Shown: positions 43,065-53,076 of the stretch, piece by piece
Numbering within the stretch: the first letter of the stretch is position 1
Layout: the number at the start of each line of letters is the position of its first letter
NCBI GenBank assembly: GCA_031285565.1
Contig: JAITVY010000079.1
Span: 124,001-188,000, forward strand
Reading direction: 5' to 3'
From: Tannerella sp.
GTDB taxonomy: Bacteria > Bacteroidota > Bacteroidia > Bacteroidales > Tannerellaceae
Length of the DNA stretch: 64,000 nucleotides
The notes under the pieces: model-generated
Database searches by the model: none
What the model was told of the DNA's origin: nothing
Seen by the model: only the letters and a program-made list of their open reading frames with translations
Program-made: the position numbers and the translations under genes

Positions 43065-44243
43065 ATGGAAGCCTTTTATCGGACACATAGATACCTTTTA
43101 GCACATTTGAACTCTCCTGTAAGGCGTGGTTTGATGGATGAGATTAACTGGAATGACCGGTTGATCGGCATTAAAGGTTCGAGAGGTGTTGGGAAAACGA
43201 CATTCTTATTGTCATATGCCAAAGAATTTTTCGGACCGGATAATAAAGAATGTTTGTATATTAATCTAAATCAATTTATCTTTACGGATCGGACACTGAT
43301 TGATTTTGCCGGTGAATTTCGTGCACAGGGCGGAAAAGTGCTATTGCTTGATCAGGTTTTTAAATATCCGAATTGGTCGAAAGAGTTGCGGTATTGTTAT
43401 GATCATTTTTCGGATATGCGGATTGTTTTTACGGGTTCGTCAGTAATGCGTCTGAAAAATGAAAATCCAGACTTATCAGGGAAAGTAGCTGCTTATTATT
43501 TGCGTGGATTTTCTTTTCGTGAATTTTTAAATCTGACAACCGGAACTCAGTTCAAGGCATATCGTTTAGAGGAAGTGCTGAATAACCATCAGAAAATAGC
43601 TACTGAAATCTGTTCTGTAACAAAGCCCAGAGCATTTTTTCAGGATTATCTGCATCATGGTTTTTATCCGTTTTTCCTGGAAAAGCGGAATTTCTCGGAG
43701 AACCTGCTGAAAACCATGAATATGACATTGGAAGTAGATATACTATATATTAAGCAAATAGAGCAAAGTTATTTGCCTAAATTGCGTAAATTGTTATATC
43801 TTTTATCTTTAAATGTCCCTTGTACGCCAAATGTCAGTCAATTGAGCAAAGCCATTGAGACTTCCCGTGCAACGGTAATGAATTATATTCAATATTTGAA
43901 AGAAGCGCGATTAATTAATTTATTATATGCTGTAAATGAGGAACAATCCAAAAAACCTTCGAAAGTATATATGTATAATTCGAATCTGATGTATGCAATT
44001 AATCAGTTGCCTGTTGATGATCTGGCTGTAAATAAAACATTCTTTTATAATCAGCTTCTAAAAGATAATCAATTGAATCAGAGTGAAGATAATGCAGACT
44101 TTTTGGTAAATGGAACTCATCATTTCCGGATTGAGACGAATGCAAAAGTAAAGAATAACCCCTCCTGGTATTATGCTGTGGATAAGATGGAAGTAGGAGA
44201 GGGCAATGTTATTCCGCTTTGGCTTTTTGGTTTTTTATATTAG
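43065..44243 (+). CDS. AAA/DUF4143-type ATPase
   Basis: The 392-residue protein has a P-loop GSRGVGKTT (38-46), a Walker B with Asp-Gln instead of the usual Asp-Glu (KVLLLDQVFKYPN, about 90-102) and a sensor stretch MRIVFTGSSVMRLKN. A winged-helix segment (LSKAIETSRATVMNYIQYLK) and the truncated-looking end RIETNAKVKNNPSWYYAVDKM recall DUF4143 ATPases, but the usual nuclease-like C-terminal domain is short. Proteins of this family occur as lone genes in Bacteroidetes; function is unknown. It is 33 bases before nifJ. Confidence 0.75.
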   Translation: MEAFYRTHRYLLAHLNSPVRRGLMDEINWNDRLIGIKGSRGVGKTTFLLSYAKEFFGPDNKECLYINLNQFIFTDRTLIDFAGEFRAQGGKVLLLDQVFKYPNWSKELRYCYDHFSDMRIVFTGSSVMRLKNENPDLSGKVAAYYLRGFSFREFLNLTTGTQFKAYRLEEVLNNHQKIATEICSVTKPRAFFQDYLHHGFYPFFLEKRNFSENLLKTMNMTLEVDILYIKQIEQSYLPKLRKLLYLLSLNVPCTPNVSQLSKAIETSRATVMNYIQYLKEARLINLLYAVNEEQSKKPSKVYMYNSNLMYAINQLPVDDLAVNKTFFYNQLLKDNQLNQSEDNADFLVNGTHHFRIETNAKVKNNPSWYYAVDKMEVGEGNVIPLWLFGFLY

Positions 44244-44276
44244 GAATTTCATTTAAATTTTTAAAACTTATAGATT

Positions 44277-47200
44277 ATGGCTAAGCAAAAGAAATTTTTA
44301 ACTTGTGACGGCAATCAGGCTGCTGCGCATATCTCGTATATGTTCAGTGAAGTAGCTGCGATTTATCCGATCACTCCCTCGTCTACGATGGCAGAGTATG
44401 TGGATGAGTGGGCTGCCGCCGGAAGAAAAAACATTTTCGGTGAAACAGTTTTGGTCCAGGAAATGCAGTCGGAAGCTGGTGCTGCCGGTGCTGTTCACGG
44501 TTCGCTTCAGGCGGGTGCGCTTACGACCACTTATACGGCTTCACAGGGATTATTATTGATGATTCCGAATATGTATAAGATAGCCGGTGAGTTATTGCCG
44601 AGTGTATTCCATGTGTCGGCTCGTACGATCGCTTCACATGCATTATCTATATTTGGTGACCACCAGGATGTTATGGCCTGTCGTCAGACCGGTTTTGCTA
44701 TGTTGGCAGAGGGTTCTGTTCAGGAAGTAATGGATCTGGCTGCAGTTGCACATTTATCGACTCTTAAATCGCGTGTGCCGTTTGTGAATTTCTTTGACGG
44801 ATTTCGGACATCACATGAGATTCAAAAAATAGAATCATTAGAAAATGAAGATCTTGCTCCACTGATCGATCAGAAAGCGTTGTCGGAATTTCGTGCAAGG
44901 GCGTTGAATCCGGAAAATCCGGTTGCCCGTGGTATGGCTGAAAATCCGGAGACATTCTTCCAACATCGTGAAGCAGCTAATCCGTATTATGAAGCAGTTC
45001 CTGAAATTGTTGAAGAGTACATGAAAGAACTCTCGGCAATCACAGGTCGTAAGTATGGCTTGTTCGATTATTACGGAGCTGATGATGCTGACCGTGTTAT
45101 TATAGCTATGGGTTCTATAACTGAAGCAGCCCGTGAAGCGATTGATTATTTGGTTGCCAAAGGTGAAAAAGTGGGTTTGGTGGCTGTTCATTTATATCGT
45201 CCGTTTTCGGCGAAACATTTTCTTGCTGCTGTACCTAAAACAGCCAAACGTATCGCTGTACTTGATCGTACAAAAGAGCCGGGAGCTAATGGCGAACCAT
45301 TGTATTTAGACGTGAAAGATTGTTTCTATGGACAGGAAAATGCTCCTGTTATTGTAGGCGGTCGCTATGGTCTTTCATCGAAAGATACTACGCCGGCACA
45401 GGTTCTTTCGGTGTTCGAAAACCTGTCGATGAGTATGCCTAAAAACAATTTTACAATCGGAATCGTTGACGATGTGACGTATACTTCACTTCCGCAAAAA
45501 GAAGAAATTGCAATGGGTGGTGATGGTATGTACGAAGCCAAATTCTATGGTCTGGGTGCCGATGGTACGGTTGGAGCTAATAAGAATTCCATCAAGATTA
45601 TCGGGGATAATACGGATAAATACTGTCAGGCTTATTTCTCTTATGATTCAAAAAAATCAGGAGGGTTTACCTGTTCTCATCTTCGTTTCGGAGATAGTCC
45701 GATCCGTTCGACTTATCTGGTGAATACACCTAATTTTGTGGCTTGTCACGTTCAGGCTTACCTTCGTATGTATGATGTGATAAGAGGCTTACGTGAGAAT
45801 GGTACATTCCTGTTGAATACGATATGGGAGGGTGATACGCTGGCAACTCATTTACCAAATAAAATCAAGCGTTACTTTGCTAAGAAGAATATTTCCGTTT
45901 ATTATATAAATGCTACGCAGATAGCCCAGGAAATCGGTTTGGGTAATCGTACGAATACTATTCTGCAATCTGCATTCTTCCGTATTACTCAGGTGATTCC
46001 TGTTGAGCTGGCTATCGAACAGATGAAGAAGTTCATCGTTAAGTCGTATGGAAACAAGGGAGAAGATATTGTAAATAAGAACTATGCAGCTGTTGATCGT
46101 GGTGGTGAATATAAGCAACTTACTGTTGATCCTGCATGGGCTAATTTGGCAGACGATGAAGTTGTTCCAAATAATGATCCTGCATTTATCAATGAACTTG
46201 TACGTCCGATTAATGCACAAGATGGGGACTTGCTTCCTGTTTCTGCGTTTAAAGGAAGTGAAGATGGTACATGGATGCAGGGAACCGCTCAATATGAAAA
46301 ACGTGGTGTAGCGGCTTTTGTTCCGGTATGGGATAAAGATAATTGTATTCAATGTAATCAGTGTGCATATGTTTGTCCGCATGCTTCCATCCGTCCTTTT
46401 GTATTGGATGAAACAGAAAAAGCAGGAGCAACATTTGATACACTGGATGTAAAAGCTCCGGCAACGTTAAAGGGAATGAGTTTCCGTATCCAGGTAGACG
46501 TATTGGACTGTCTGGGTTGTGGTAACTGTGCGGATATCTGTCCGGGATTCAAAGGAAACCAGGCTTTGAAAATGGTGCCATTGGAAACCCAGTTGGAAGA
46601 ACAGAAAAACTGGGAATATTGTGCATCAAATGTGAAATCAAAACAACATCTGGTGGATATCAAGATGAATGTGAAGAATTCGCAGTTTGCAACACCTTTA
46701 TTTGAGTTTTCAGGTGCATGTTCGGGTTGTGGTGAAACGCCTTATGTGAAACTGGTTTCACAATTGTTTGGTGATCGTCAGATGATTGCGAATGCTACCG
46801 GTTGTACTTCTATTTATTCAGGTTCGATACCATCGACTCCTTATACACAAAATGAAAGCGGACAAGGTCCTGCATGGGCTAACTCATTGTTCGAAGATTT
46901 TTGCGAATTTGGTATGGGTATGGAACTGGCTAATAAAAAGATGCGTGCCCGTTTGGTTAAACTGATGCAGGAAGCGATCGAAAAGAACTGTACTGTTGCT
47001 TCTACAGGTTTATTCCAGGAATGGATCGAAAATATGAACGATGCCGATAAGACGAAAGAACTTGCTCCAAAAATTACCGAAGCTGTAAAAGCAAATTCAG
47101 ATAAATGTGATATATGCAAACAGATTGTGGAATTGAGCCATTATCTGGTGAAACGTTCACAATGGATTATTGGTGGCGATGGCGCTTCTTATGATATTGG

Positions 47201-47816
47201 TTATGGTGGTTTGGACCATGTGATTGCTTCCGGTGAAAACGTAAATATTCTGGTATTGGATACGGAAGTTTACTCAAACACGGGTGGTCAATCTTCGAAA
47301 GCTACTCCAACCGGAGCAATTGCAAAATTTGCTGCTTCCGGTAAACGAATACGTAAGAAAGACCTTGGTATGATTGCTACGACCTATGGATATGTATATG
47401 TAGCACAAATAGCCATGGGAGCGGATCAGGCGCAGACATTAAAAGCTATCCGTGAAGCAGAAGCATATGATGGACCATCGTTGATTATTGCGTATGCTCC
47501 ATGTATTAACCATGGTATACGTAAGGGTATGGGTAAGAGCCAGGCAGAAGAAAAAGATGCCGTGGCATGTGGTTACTGGCATTTGTGGCGTTATAACCCT
47601 GCGTTGGAAGCTGAAGGCAAGAACCCGTTTACCCTGGATAGTAAGGAACCACAATGGGATAAATTCCAGGATTTCCTTAAAGGTGAAGTTCGTTTTGCTT
47701 CTGTGGCTAAACAGTATCCGCAGGAAGCAGCTGAATTATTCAATGCTGCAGAGGATAATGCCAAATGGCGTTACAATAGTTATCAACGGATGTTAGCGCA
47801 AGACTGGAGTAAATAA
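44277..47816 (+). CDS. nifJ: Pyruvate:ferredoxin (flavodoxin) oxidoreductase
   Basis: The 1179-residue single-chain enzyme has domains I-VII: the N-terminal pyruvate domain (AAAHISYMFSEVAAIYPITPSS, EMQSEAGAAGAVHGSLQAGA), ferredoxin-type clusters CIQCNQCAYVCPHA and CLGCGNCADICPG, a further CSGCGETPY cluster and the TPP domain (IGGDGASYDIGYGGLDHV, VYSNTGGQSSKATP). It oxidises pyruvate to acetyl-CoA, CO2 and reduced ferredoxin in anaerobes. This size and order are normal. It is a strong sign of anaerobic metabolism. Confidence 0.96.
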   Translation: MAKQKKFLTCDGNQAAAHISYMFSEVAAIYPITPSSTMAEYVDEWAAAGRKNIFGETVLVQEMQSEAGAAGAVHGSLQAGALTTTYTASQGLLLMIPNMYKIAGELLPSVFHVSARTIASHALSIFGDHQDVMACRQTGFAMLAEGSVQEVMDLAAVAHLSTLKSRVPFVNFFDGFRTSHEIQKIESLENEDLAPLIDQKALSEFRARALNPENPVARGMAENPETFFQHREAANPYYEAVPEIVEEYMKELSAITGRKYGLFDYYGADDADRVIIAMGSITEAAREAIDYLVAKGEKVGLVAVHLYRPFSAKHFLAAVPKTAKRIAVLDRTKEPGANGEPLYLDVKDCFYGQENAPVIVGGRYGLSSKDTTPAQVLSVFENLSMSMPKNNFTIGIVDDVTYTSLPQKEEIAMGGDGMYEAKFYGLGADGTVGANKNSIKIIGDNTDKYCQAYFSYDSKKSGGFTCSHLRFGDSPIRSTYLVNTPNFVACHVQAYLRMYDVIRGLRENGTFLLNTIWEGDTLATHLPNKIKRYFAKKNISVYYINATQIAQEIGLGNRTNTILQSAFFRITQVIPVELAIEQMKKFIVKSYGNKGEDIVNKNYAAVDRGGEYKQLTVDPAWANLADDEVVPNNDPAFINELVRPINAQDGDLLPVSAFKGSEDGTWMQGTAQYEKRGVAAFVPVWDKDNCIQCNQCAYVCPHASIRPFVLDETEKAGATFDTLDVKAPATLKGMSFRIQVDVLDCLGCGNCADICPGFKGNQALKMVPLETQLEEQKNWEYCASNVKSKQHLVDIKMNVKNSQFATPLFEFSGACSGCGETPYVKLVSQLFGDRQMIANATGCTSIYSGSIPSTPYTQNESGQGPAWANSLFEDFCEFGMGMELANKKMRARLVKLMQEAIEKNCTVASTGLFQEWIENMNDADKTKELAPKITEAVKANSDKCDICKQIVELSHYLVKRSQWIIGGDGASYDIGYGGLDHVIASGENVNILVLDTEVYSNTGGQSSKATPTGAIAKFAASGKRIRKKDLGMIATTYGYVYVAQIAMGADQAQTLKAIREAEAYDGPSLIIAYAPCINHGIRKGMGKSQAEEKDAVACGYWHLWRYNPALEAEGKNPFTLDSKEPQWDKFQDFLKGEVRFASVAKQYPQEAAELFNAAEDNAKWRYNSYQRMLAQDWSK

Positions 47817-47838
47817 TTTTAGTATCAATATACTTATT

Positions 47839-47875
47839 AAAAAGGCAGGAACTTAAAGATTTCTGCCTTTTTTTA
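47839..47875 (+). terminator. Terminator after nifJ
   Basis: AAAAAGGCAG (47839-47848) pairs with CTGCCTTTTT (47863-47872), followed by more T residues. Confidence 0.9.
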
Positions 47876-47901
47876 TGGAGTCTTTGTCGGACAGCCCACT
47901 A

Positions 47902-48711
47902 TTATTTTATTTCATTTAGTATCTGTTTTATATGATTCTTCAGGATATGAAATGCCGGATCCGCCATTGCGCCATGGTCATATCCGTCTAATTCGTATAT
48001 GTAGGTTTGCTGATGTCCGTCTACTTTCATCATACGCCAGAAATAAGCGTTTTCTTCATAACGACCTAACATTTCGAGTTCGCGATCTCCCGAAACAATG
48101 ATTAATGGTGGCGCATCTGCACGGACATAGTATAAAGGGGCGAATTCATCGATACTGGGTTGCGTGTCTTTCATACCCTTGGATTGCCGGTATGCAAAAT
48201 GGCTAATGGCATGACCACTGAACGGGATAAGCCCGCAAATAGCGTCTGCATCAATCTGATATGTATTTAACCACTTTTTATCCAGTCCGATCATAGAAGT
48301 CAGATAACCTCCGGCCGAATGACCGGAAACGAAAATTTTCTTTGCATCGCCTCCGTATTTTTCAATTTCGTTGAATGTCCATGCGACGGCGGCAGCTGCA
48401 TCGTCTATACAGTCTTGCAGAGTAGCTTTAGGAAGCAAACGATAATTAACAGAAACAACCGCTAATCCACAATTTTTCAACTGCTCAGGGATGAATTTGT
48501 TTCCGGATGACAGTCCTCCACCATGAAACCATACAACAGTAGCAAAACCATTTGTATTCTCGGGATAATAAATGTCTAATTTACATCGTTCCAGCGTGTA
48601 TGTATCGGAACTTTTGTGATAAGGGATATCCTGTAAAGTCTGATATTTTGTTTGTGCATAACCTGTCGTAAGTAAAAACAGACATATAAGCATAAAAAAC
48701 GTTTTCATCAT
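47902..48711 (-). CDS. Secreted alpha/beta-hydrolase (carboxylesterase-type)
   Basis: Two adjacent ATGs at 48711 and 48708 begin a signal peptide (MMKTFFMLICLFLLTTGYAQ); 48711 is used here. The core has the oxyanion motif VVWFHGGGLSSGNK, the nucleophile GHSAGGYLTS, and a late Asp and His region (VSGDRELEM, DGYDHGAM). It resembles acetyl-esterases that cleave small esters. It is convergent with nifJ and divergent from ftsK. Confidence 0.82.
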   Translation of the reverse strand: MMKTFFMLICLFLLTTGYAQTKYQTLQDIPYHKSSDTYTLERCKLDIYYPENTNGFATVVWFHGGGLSSGNKFIPEQLKNCGLAVVSVNYRLLPKATLQDCIDDAAAAVAWTFNEIEKYGGDAKKIFVSGHSAGGYLTSMIGLDKKWLNTYQIDADAICGLIPFSGHAISHFAYRQSKGMKDTQPSIDEFAPLYYVRADAPPLIIVSGDRELEMLGRYEENAYFWRMMKVDGHQQTYIYELDGYDHGAMADPAFHILKNHIKQILNEIK

Positions 48712-48810
48712 AGGTATGTTGTTTGGTGATTTTTGTAGCAAATATAGTGAAATTTTGTAGGAAGTTTGCAGGTAGGAAAAGTCTTTTGTCTGTTTTATAT
48801 CAGACTGCTA

Positions 48811-48841
48811 TTGAAATTTTAAATAAGAATCCGTATCTTTG
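48811..48841 (+). promoter_or_regulatory. Promoter of the ftsK operon
   Basis: TTG (48811-48813) and TATCTTTG (48834-48841) are 20 bases apart, a textbook Bacteroidetes promoter. The 5' leader is about 105 bases. Confidence 0.65.
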
Positions 48842-48957
48842 CGGATTATATTATTCCCTCAAATATTGAGAAATTGTTTGAAATTTTTATGATTAACTGT
48901 TTTTTATGTTTTGGGAAAAAAAATTGAACAGTTTCTGAAAGGAATAGAAAAAGACGT

Positions 48958-51375
48958 ATGGCAAAAAAAGCTGCAAAGAAGAAAAAAGGCTCGGACGATA
49001 TAGATGACATTTTAAATTCGGTAAGTTCCTTTATAACAAGTGAACGAGTCCGTTTTTTATTGGGTCTGGTTTTAAATTTTTTCGTAATATATGTGGGTGT
49101 TGCACTCATTTCTTTCTTTTTTACCGGAGGTGCCGATCAAAGTGCGATCGAGAATGTCTCTATCAGGGATTTGTTGGCAAACCGTGGACGGATTGAGAAT
49201 TGGGCGGGTGTACGGGGCGCTTATATTGCAGACCTGGTAATGAACCGTGGTTTTGGTATTCCGTCTTTCTTCCTTTTGTTTTTTTTAGGCTCCCTGGGCG
49301 TCAGGTTGATGAATTTGTGTAAAATGTCGTTGATAAAACGCTTTTTGCTTTGTTCGGCTATGATGTTATGGAGCTCTTTATTCCTCTCATTTGTATTATT
49401 GAAAGGGTACGAAGATTCTTTCATATATGTTGGTGGTCAGCATGGCTACTACCTTTCTGATCTTATGATTAAGAATTTAGGTATTCCCGGTACGATATTA
49501 TTTTTAATTGTCAGTTTTTTAGTGATTGCTATTTGTACAAGCAGCAAAACAATACCGTTTTTGCAGCGTATGTTTAATTTTAACTGGTTTGCAAATTGGC
49601 GCAAAAAACGTGAAAAAATAAAGAAAGAGAAAGAGTTTTTGGCTTCGGTTGAAGATGATGGCGATGAAGATCCGGATGACTTTTTTGATGAAGAAGACGA
49701 AGAAGATGATGACGATGATTCGGATGAAATTATTCAACCATCAAAAGTTGTTCCGACTATTCAAGCTACGACTTCGGTGATGACCGGTGATGACGAAGAA
49801 ATAGAATTTACAGTAGATGTCCCGGCCGGTGATACGGCAGAAATGTACGATATTTCTTCGATGGGAGAATATGACCCGCGTTTGGATTTATCGAGCTATC
49901 GCTTCCCGACACTGGAATTACTAAAAAAATACGATCAGAATGATGGTGTTGTAAATATGGATGAACAGGCCGATAATCAGCGACGCATTAAACAGACGTT
50001 GGAGAACTTCGGCATTAGTATTTCATCGATCAAAGCGACTGTAGGACCGACATTGACATTGTATGAGGTTGTTCCTGCTGTAGGAGTCCGTATTTCGAAG
50101 ATCCGAAATCTGGAAGATGATATCGCTTTAAGTTTATCTGCTCTGGGAATTCGTATTATTGCCCCGATGCCGGGTAAAGGTACTATTGGTATTGAAGTGC
50201 CGAATAAAGATGCACAAATCGTATCGATGCAATCTGTAATTGCTTCGCGCAAGTTTATTGAATGTAAATATGATTTGCCTGTAGCAATGGGTAAAATGAT
50301 TACGAATGATGTATTTATCTTTGATTTATGTAAAGCACCCCACTTGCTGATGGCTGGTGCGACAGGACAAGGTAAGTCTGTAGGGCTGAATGCAATTATT
50401 ACATCTTTGTTATATAAGAAGCATCCGGCCGAATTGAAATTTGTACTGATTGATCCCAAGATGGTGGAATTTAGTATTTATGAAGAGATCGAACGACATT
50501 ATCTGGCAAAATTGCCTGATGAAGATAAGGCCATCATTACTGATTTTACCAAAGTGGTTCATACGTTGAATTCACTTTGCCGGGAAATGGACGATCGTTA
50601 CGACTTGTTGACAAAAGCGCATGTTCGTAATATCAAAGACTATAATGAAAAGTTTATCAGCCGAAAGTTGAATCCTGAAAAAGGACATAAATTTATGCCT
50701 TATATTGTGGTGGTGATTGATGAGTTTGGTGATTTGATTATGACAGCTGGTAAAGATATTGAAATGCCGATAGCACGTATTGCACAGAAAGCGCGTGCCG
50801 TAGGTATTCATATGATTATTGCAACGCAGCGTCCATCGACTAATATTATTACCGGGACGATTAAGGCTAATTTTCCGGCGCGTATGGCATTCAGGGTTTC
50901 ATCTATGATTGACTCGCGTACGATTTTGGATTCGCCCGGAGCTAATCAATTGATCGGACGGGGGGATTTATTATTTTCGCAGGGTAGCGAAGTAACCCGT
51001 GTGCAATGTGCATTTGTAGATACTCCTGAAGTCGAGAGTATTGCTACGTTTATTGGCGAACAGGTCGGATATGAAACAGCATTTAAATTACCGGAATATG
51101 TTCCCGAAGGCGATGGCGATAAAATGCCGGGAAGTGTCGACTTATCGGATCGTGATCCGTTGTTCGATGAAGCAGCCCGTTTGATTGTAATTCAGCAACA
51201 GGGCTCTACTTCGTTGATACAGCGTAAATTTGCAATTGGTTATAACCGTGCCGGTCGTTTGATGGACCAGTTGGAAGCAGCAGGTGTGGTTGGTCCTTAT
51301 GAAGGGAGTAAAGCGCGCCAGGTGTTGATGGATGAATATTCATTGGAACAAAAATTGACATTATTAAAAAACTAA
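48958..51375 (+). CDS. ftsK: DNA translocase FtsK
   Basis: The 805-residue protein has four membrane segments in the first 200 residues, an acidic linker (about 232-258, nearly all Asp and Glu), and the RecA-like motor: Walker A GATGQGKS (467-474) and Walker B YIVVVIDEFGD (582-592), with the FtsK signature RAVGIHMIIATQRPS. A C-terminal winged-helix gamma domain (LIQRKFAIGYNRAGRLMDQL) reads KOPS-like sites. It moves chromosome termini during division and activates XerCD. The linker is shorter than in E. coli. Confidence 0.95.
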   Translation: MAKKAAKKKKGSDDIDDILNSVSSFITSERVRFLLGLVLNFFVIYVGVALISFFFTGGADQSAIENVSIRDLLANRGRIENWAGVRGAYIADLVMNRGFGIPSFFLLFFLGSLGVRLMNLCKMSLIKRFLLCSAMMLWSSLFLSFVLLKGYEDSFIYVGGQHGYYLSDLMIKNLGIPGTILFLIVSFLVIAICTSSKTIPFLQRMFNFNWFANWRKKREKIKKEKEFLASVEDDGDEDPDDFFDEEDEEDDDDDSDEIIQPSKVVPTIQATTSVMTGDDEEIEFTVDVPAGDTAEMYDISSMGEYDPRLDLSSYRFPTLELLKKYDQNDGVVNMDEQADNQRRIKQTLENFGISISSIKATVGPTLTLYEVVPAVGVRISKIRNLEDDIALSLSALGIRIIAPMPGKGTIGIEVPNKDAQIVSMQSVIASRKFIECKYDLPVAMGKMITNDVFIFDLCKAPHLLMAGATGQGKSVGLNAIITSLLYKKHPAELKFVLIDPKMVEFSIYEEIERHYLAKLPDEDKAIITDFTKVVHTLNSLCREMDDRYDLLTKAHVRNIKDYNEKFISRKLNPEKGHKFMPYIVVVIDEFGDLIMTAGKDIEMPIARIAQKARAVGIHMIIATQRPSTNIITGTIKANFPARMAFRVSSMIDSRTILDSPGANQLIGRGDLLFSQGSEVTRVQCAFVDTPEVESIATFIGEQVGYETAFKLPEYVPEGDGDKMPGSVDLSDRDPLFDEAARLIVIQQQGSTSLIQRKFAIGYNRAGRLMDQLEAAGVVGPYEGSKARQVLMDEYSLEQKLTLLKN

Positions 51376-51421
51376 AAACAACCGGGAAGAAGAACGTTTT
51401 TTCTTAAATTCAGAACTTACT

Positions 51422-52069
51422 ATGTACATAAAAAGGCAAATATATATATTTACAGCTTGTTGCTTAATCGCTGTTAACGCTGTGGCACAGAGTGCAGAAA
51501 AGGTATTGGATAACGCAGCATCGGTTTATGAATCATCCAACGGGATCACAGCTACGTTTGCGGCTAATATCCGTTATGAAAAAGAAGGTATTTCGGAAAG
51601 TTTCGAAGGCACGATCCAGATGAAAGGAGATAAATTCTTATTGATTACTCCTGATATGCGTACGTGGTACGATGGAAAAACGCAATGGAGCTATCAGGTA
51701 AGAAGAGGAGAAGTAGATATTTATAATCCATCGGGGGATGAAGAACTGCAAGTTATTAATCCGATGATCTTACTTCGAACGTATAAAAAAGGATTTGATT
51801 TCTCGTATGTAGGTGAAAGTACTGCTGATAATGGGAAGATGGCGGATGATGTGCTACTGACTTCAAAAGGTAAAAATGATATTGAAAAAATAGAAATGCA
51901 AGTTGAAAAAGCAACCTCATTTCCAGTCCGGCTCACTGTGATTATGAAAAATGGTCTTCGGAGTGTGATACGTATCAGTAAAATGCAGACTGGTATGAAT
52001 CATCCGGATCAGTTATTTGTATTTAATCCGAAGGATTATCCGAATGTACTGGAGAATGACTTACGCTAA
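51422..52069 (+). CDS. lolA: Outer-membrane lipoprotein carrier LolA-like protein
   Basis: The 215-residue protein has a signal peptide (IYIFTACCLIAVNAVAQ) and the LolA fold: TATFAANIRYEKEGISESFEGTI-type strands, then DMRTWYDGKTQWSYQV and DQLFVFNPKDYPNV. LolA ferries lipoproteins across the periplasm. It follows ftsK by 46 bases, a common Bacteroidetes pairing. Confidence 0.85.
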   Translation: MYIKRQIYIFTACCLIAVNAVAQSAEKVLDNAASVYESSNGITATFAANIRYEKEGISESFEGTIQMKGDKFLLITPDMRTWYDGKTQWSYQVRRGEVDIYNPSGDEELQVINPMILLRTYKKGFDFSYVGESTADNGKMADDVLLTSKGKNDIEKIEMQVEKATSFPVRLTVIMKNGLRSVIRISKMQTGMNHPDQLFVFNPKDYPNVLENDLR

Positions 52070-52086
52070 CTAAAAAGAAAATTACT

Positions 52087-53037
52087 ATGGAATACGAAAA
52101 GGTATCTTGTTTGATTATAGGTGGAGGTCCGGCTGGATATACAGCTGCAATTTATATTGCGCGTGCAAATATTACTCCGGTTTTATATGAAGGTATTCAA
52201 CCGGGAGGACAGTTAACGACTACTACTGATATTGAAAATTTTCCGGGGTTTGCAGAAAAAATCGGAGGGTTTGAGTTGATGGAACAGATGAAAAAACAAG
52301 CGCTTAGTTTTGACGCCGATATACGGACTGGTGTCGTAACTTCAAGTGATTTATCGACTACCCCTTATAAAGTGACTATTGACGGAGAGAAGATTATTGA
52401 AACAGACGTTTTAATAATTGCGACCGGGGCATCGGCTAAATACCTGGGTTTGCCGGATGAACAAAAATATGCCGGAATGGGCGTTTCAGCTTGTGCTACC
52501 TGTGACGGATTCTTTTACCGAAATAAGGTGGTTGCTGTTGTTGGTGGCGGTGATACGGCTTGTGAAGAAGCACTTTATCTATCGCGAATAGTTTCTCAGG
52601 TTTACATGATTGTACGTAAACCTTACTTGCGTGCACAAAAAATTATACAGGACCAGGTATTTTGTACGCCTAATATCAAAATATTATTCGAACATAATGT
52701 TGTGGGTTTATATGGTAAAGACGGAGTTGAAGGCGCACATTTGGTGAGACGCCTGGGTGAACCGGATGAACAGAAATTTGATATTGCTATTGATGGTTTA
52801 TTCCTTGCCATAGGTCATAATCCTAACTCGAAAGTTTTCACTCCATGGATTGAGACAGACGAAATAGGATATATTAAGACAAAGCCGGGTACTCCATTGA
52901 CAAATCTTCCAGGTATATTTGCTGCAGGTGATGTAGCTGATCCGGTATACAGGCAAGCGATTATTGCAGCGGCCAGCGGAGCCCAGGCTGGTATTGAAGC
53001 AGAACGTTATATATTGTCGCTGAAGAATGGGCATTAA
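52087..53037 (+). CDS. trxB: Thioredoxin-disulfide reductase
   Basis: The 316-residue flavoprotein shows the FAD loop IIGGGPAGYTAAIYIARA (10-27), the redox pair CATC (Cys136, Cys139), the NADPH loop VVGGGDTACEEALYLSRI and the C-terminal FAAGDVADPVYRQAIIAAASG. It regenerates thioredoxin with NADPH in the cytoplasm. It starts 17 bases after lolA. Confidence 0.95.
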   Translation: MEYEKVSCLIIGGGPAGYTAAIYIARANITPVLYEGIQPGGQLTTTTDIENFPGFAEKIGGFELMEQMKKQALSFDADIRTGVVTSSDLSTTPYKVTIDGEKIIETDVLIIATGASAKYLGLPDEQKYAGMGVSACATCDGFFYRNKVVAVVGGGDTACEEALYLSRIVSQVYMIVRKPYLRAQKIIQDQVFCTPNIKILFEHNVVGLYGKDGVEGAHLVRRLGEPDEQKFDIAIDGLFLAIGHNPNSKVFTPWIETDEIGYIKTKPGTPLTNLPGIFAAGDVADPVYRQAIIAAASGAQAGIEAERYILSLKNGH

Positions 53038-53076
53038 AATAAAGTTCATTGCTTTGAATAACTTATTACTGTCTTC

